NCBI RefSeq assembly: GCF_036492835.1 | Contig: NZ_AP025318.1 | Location: forward strand, 245,147-309,146 | Direction: 5' to 3' | DNA: 64,000 nt | DNA from: Fulvitalea axinellae | GTDB lineage: Bacteria > Bacteroidota > Bacteroidia > Cytophagales > Cyclobacteriaceae | Part shown: one piece after another, positions 63,081 to 64,000 of the stretch | How the letters are laid out: the number at the start of each line of letters is the position of its first letter | How positions within the stretch are numbered: the stretch's first letter is position 1 | Notes under the pieces: model-generated | What the model was told of the DNA's origin: nothing | The model's database searches: none | The model's input: the letters and a program-made list of their open reading frames with translations, nothing else | Position numbers and translations under genes: made by a program

Positions 63081-64000
63081 ATGTTTGAAGCGGTACAAAC
63101 TAGAAAGGGCGTAAGTGCCAACGCTGTTCCGCTTCAGCGTTCCCAAGGTGTCACAAAATTACCTCCCGCACTTTTTCAAGGCATTCCTTTGCAGGCACTT
63201 TTTACCAGCGAGGCTTATCTGAGCATGCAGGAATCCAACAAGCGACCGTATAAATCCGGGATTCAGGATATAAGTAAGCTGTTACGCAAGTATCATGACA
63301 TAACGGCGGATTCCGGTTCGCTTTCGAAGACGGATAGGTTTAAATACCGATTGGTCCTGTTGTTTGAGATGGAGACTGGGATAAATAATTGGTCCAAGGA
63401 AAATGACATCCCTTTTACCGCCCGGTTTAGCTATCCGAATCTTCATATGCAACAGGCCGCTTTGCGTGAGATTCAGGTGGAAAGAATGGAATTGATGAAA
63501 GATTTAAGGGCGGACCGGGATCTGATACCCGCTTTTTTTCCACTTTTTAACCCTACTTCATTTTGGTCGAGAAGAGAAGACGAGAGGTTGTTTGAGAAAG
63601 ACTTGATGCCGGTTTGGTATCATTTGATTTCGGGCGGTATTCGGTGTGCTGACGATGTCGATACATCGTCGGAAGTGTTGGAGACAGAACTGATGGCCAA
63701 TCTGTCTGTGCTTATGCTTACCGGTACAGGTAAAAGTTTGTTGACAAAGGTATATGAGGCTCAACACGCCAGGGCGGATCTGAAGAACAAGAAGTATATG
63801 CACCGCTTGCGGAAGAACTTGTTTTTGATGAATCAGAAAATTCCCGAATCCCGACAATTGCACCCGGAAAGGTACGTGAGCGGATCAAAGCAATACGCCG
63901 ATTATTCATTCGAAATGCCTTTTGCTTGGGAGACAGGCAGGTATATGGCACCCAAAAGCCGGTTTATGCGTTCGGCAAGGCCCGTCAATGAGGCGAATTT
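63081..64000 (+). CDS. orphan effector-like protein with P-L-Q-A box, 3' end outside window
   Basis: The open frame runs from the ATG at 63081 to the window end, 306 codons. It starts MFEAVQTRKGVSANAVPLQR, with a second box at residues 36-39 (IPLQALF), so two P-x-Q boxes are close together. The body is charged and helical (DISKLLRKYHDITADSGS, EIQVERMELMKDLRADRDLI). A segment LSVLMLTGTGKSLLTKVYEA recalls the T-x-T-G-x-x-L-L stretch that precedes the zinc site in M91-like domains, and the window ends before such a site would come. No signal peptide. Grouped with the other orphans by its tail and composition. Confidence 0.7.
   Translation, partial: MFEAVQTRKGVSANAVPLQRSQGVTKLPPALFQGIPLQALFTSEAYLSMQESNKRPYKSGIQDISKLLRKYHDITADSGSLSKTDRFKYRLVLLFEMETGINNWSKENDIPFTARFSYPNLHMQQAALREIQVERMELMKDLRADRDLIPAFFPLFNPTSFWSRREDERLFEKDLMPVWYHLISGGIRCADDVDTSSEVLETELMANLSVLMLTGTGKSLLTKVYEAQHARADLKNKKYMHRLRKNLFLMNQKIPESRQLHPERYVSGSKQYADYSFEMPFAWETGRYMAPKSRFMRSARPVNEAN

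Noticed and set aside
1-64000. Insertion sequences, transposases, integrases, tRNA or rRNA genes
   Set aside because: None of the proteins in the window looks like a transposase or recombinase, and I saw no tRNA-like or rRNA-like sequence.

Overview
The window reads as part of a secondary replicon (plasmid or chromid) of a member of the Bacteroidota. Evidence for the phylum is a TonB-dependent receptor with a carboxypeptidase-regulatory-like N-terminus, a type IX secretion C-terminal domain, a PID-CTERM tail, SusD-free sugar-keto-acid style lipoproteins, one-component hybrid sensors, TAnnTTTG-type promoters and a cobalamin riboswitch in front of a BtuH-like lipoprotein. Evidence for a plasmid-type replicon is a ParA/ParB pair, a Rep_3-type initiator and an iteron-bearing, AT-flanked origin between about 31.4 and 36.3 kb. 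The proteins remind me of marine Cytophagales (Fulvitalea-like), but that is memory, not a search.

Layout. 0-5.3 kb: an RND efflux operon on the minus strand (adaptor, pump, outer-membrane lipoprotein cut by the window edge). 5.6-31.3 kb: a mosaic of single genes (BtuH-like lipoprotein under a B12 riboswitch, FucP-type transporter, cupin, LysE exporter, glycosyltransferase, TonB receptor, AsnA, LytTR regulator, AlkB, DUF1835 protein, saccharopine dehydrogenase family, S1/P1 nuclease), interspersed with large orphan proteins. 31.4-36.3 kb: parA, parB, a LOG-like gene, rep and the origin. 36.3-42.8 kb: a P1B ATPase with an altered phosphorylation motif, an AraC-type membrane sensor and a P/Q/Y-rich orphan. 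43.4-55.1 kb: a carbohydrate cassette on the plus strand (GH13 amylase-like lipoprotein, a very unusual membrane sensor, two Gfo/Idh/MocA oxidoreductases, a DUF1080 3-keto-glycoside hydrolase-like lipoprotein, an isomerase and a sugar porter) that fits glycoside breakdown through 3-keto sugars. 55.4-62.8 kb: DoxX, thioredoxin-like, PID-CTERM protein, a 1262-residue T9SS cargo with cohesin- and dockerin-like parts, and a sulfatase. 63.1 kb to the end: a truncated orphan.

The most interesting signal is a dispersed set of six orphan genes (5613-7550, 13866-15140, 15979-17403, 28233-31283, 40957-42768, 63081-end). Each starts with a short polar, mostly basic, low-complexity tail ending in a small P-x-Q box (PPVQA, PAVAQA, PPIQR, PPVQC, PVQA, PLQA), with the Gln at residues 28-47, followed by unrelated bodies. 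Two bodies (474 and 1016 residues) look by eye like M91/NleD-type effector metallopeptidase domains whose HExxH is replaced (KQLAY, RSIFE). Two others (645 and 424 residues) share a papain/CHAP-like pattern, one of them without the His. I infer a family of secreted or injected effectors that share a loading tag, perhaps cargo of an extracellular contractile injection system encoded elsewhere. All of this is eye alignment and needs profile searches and structure prediction.
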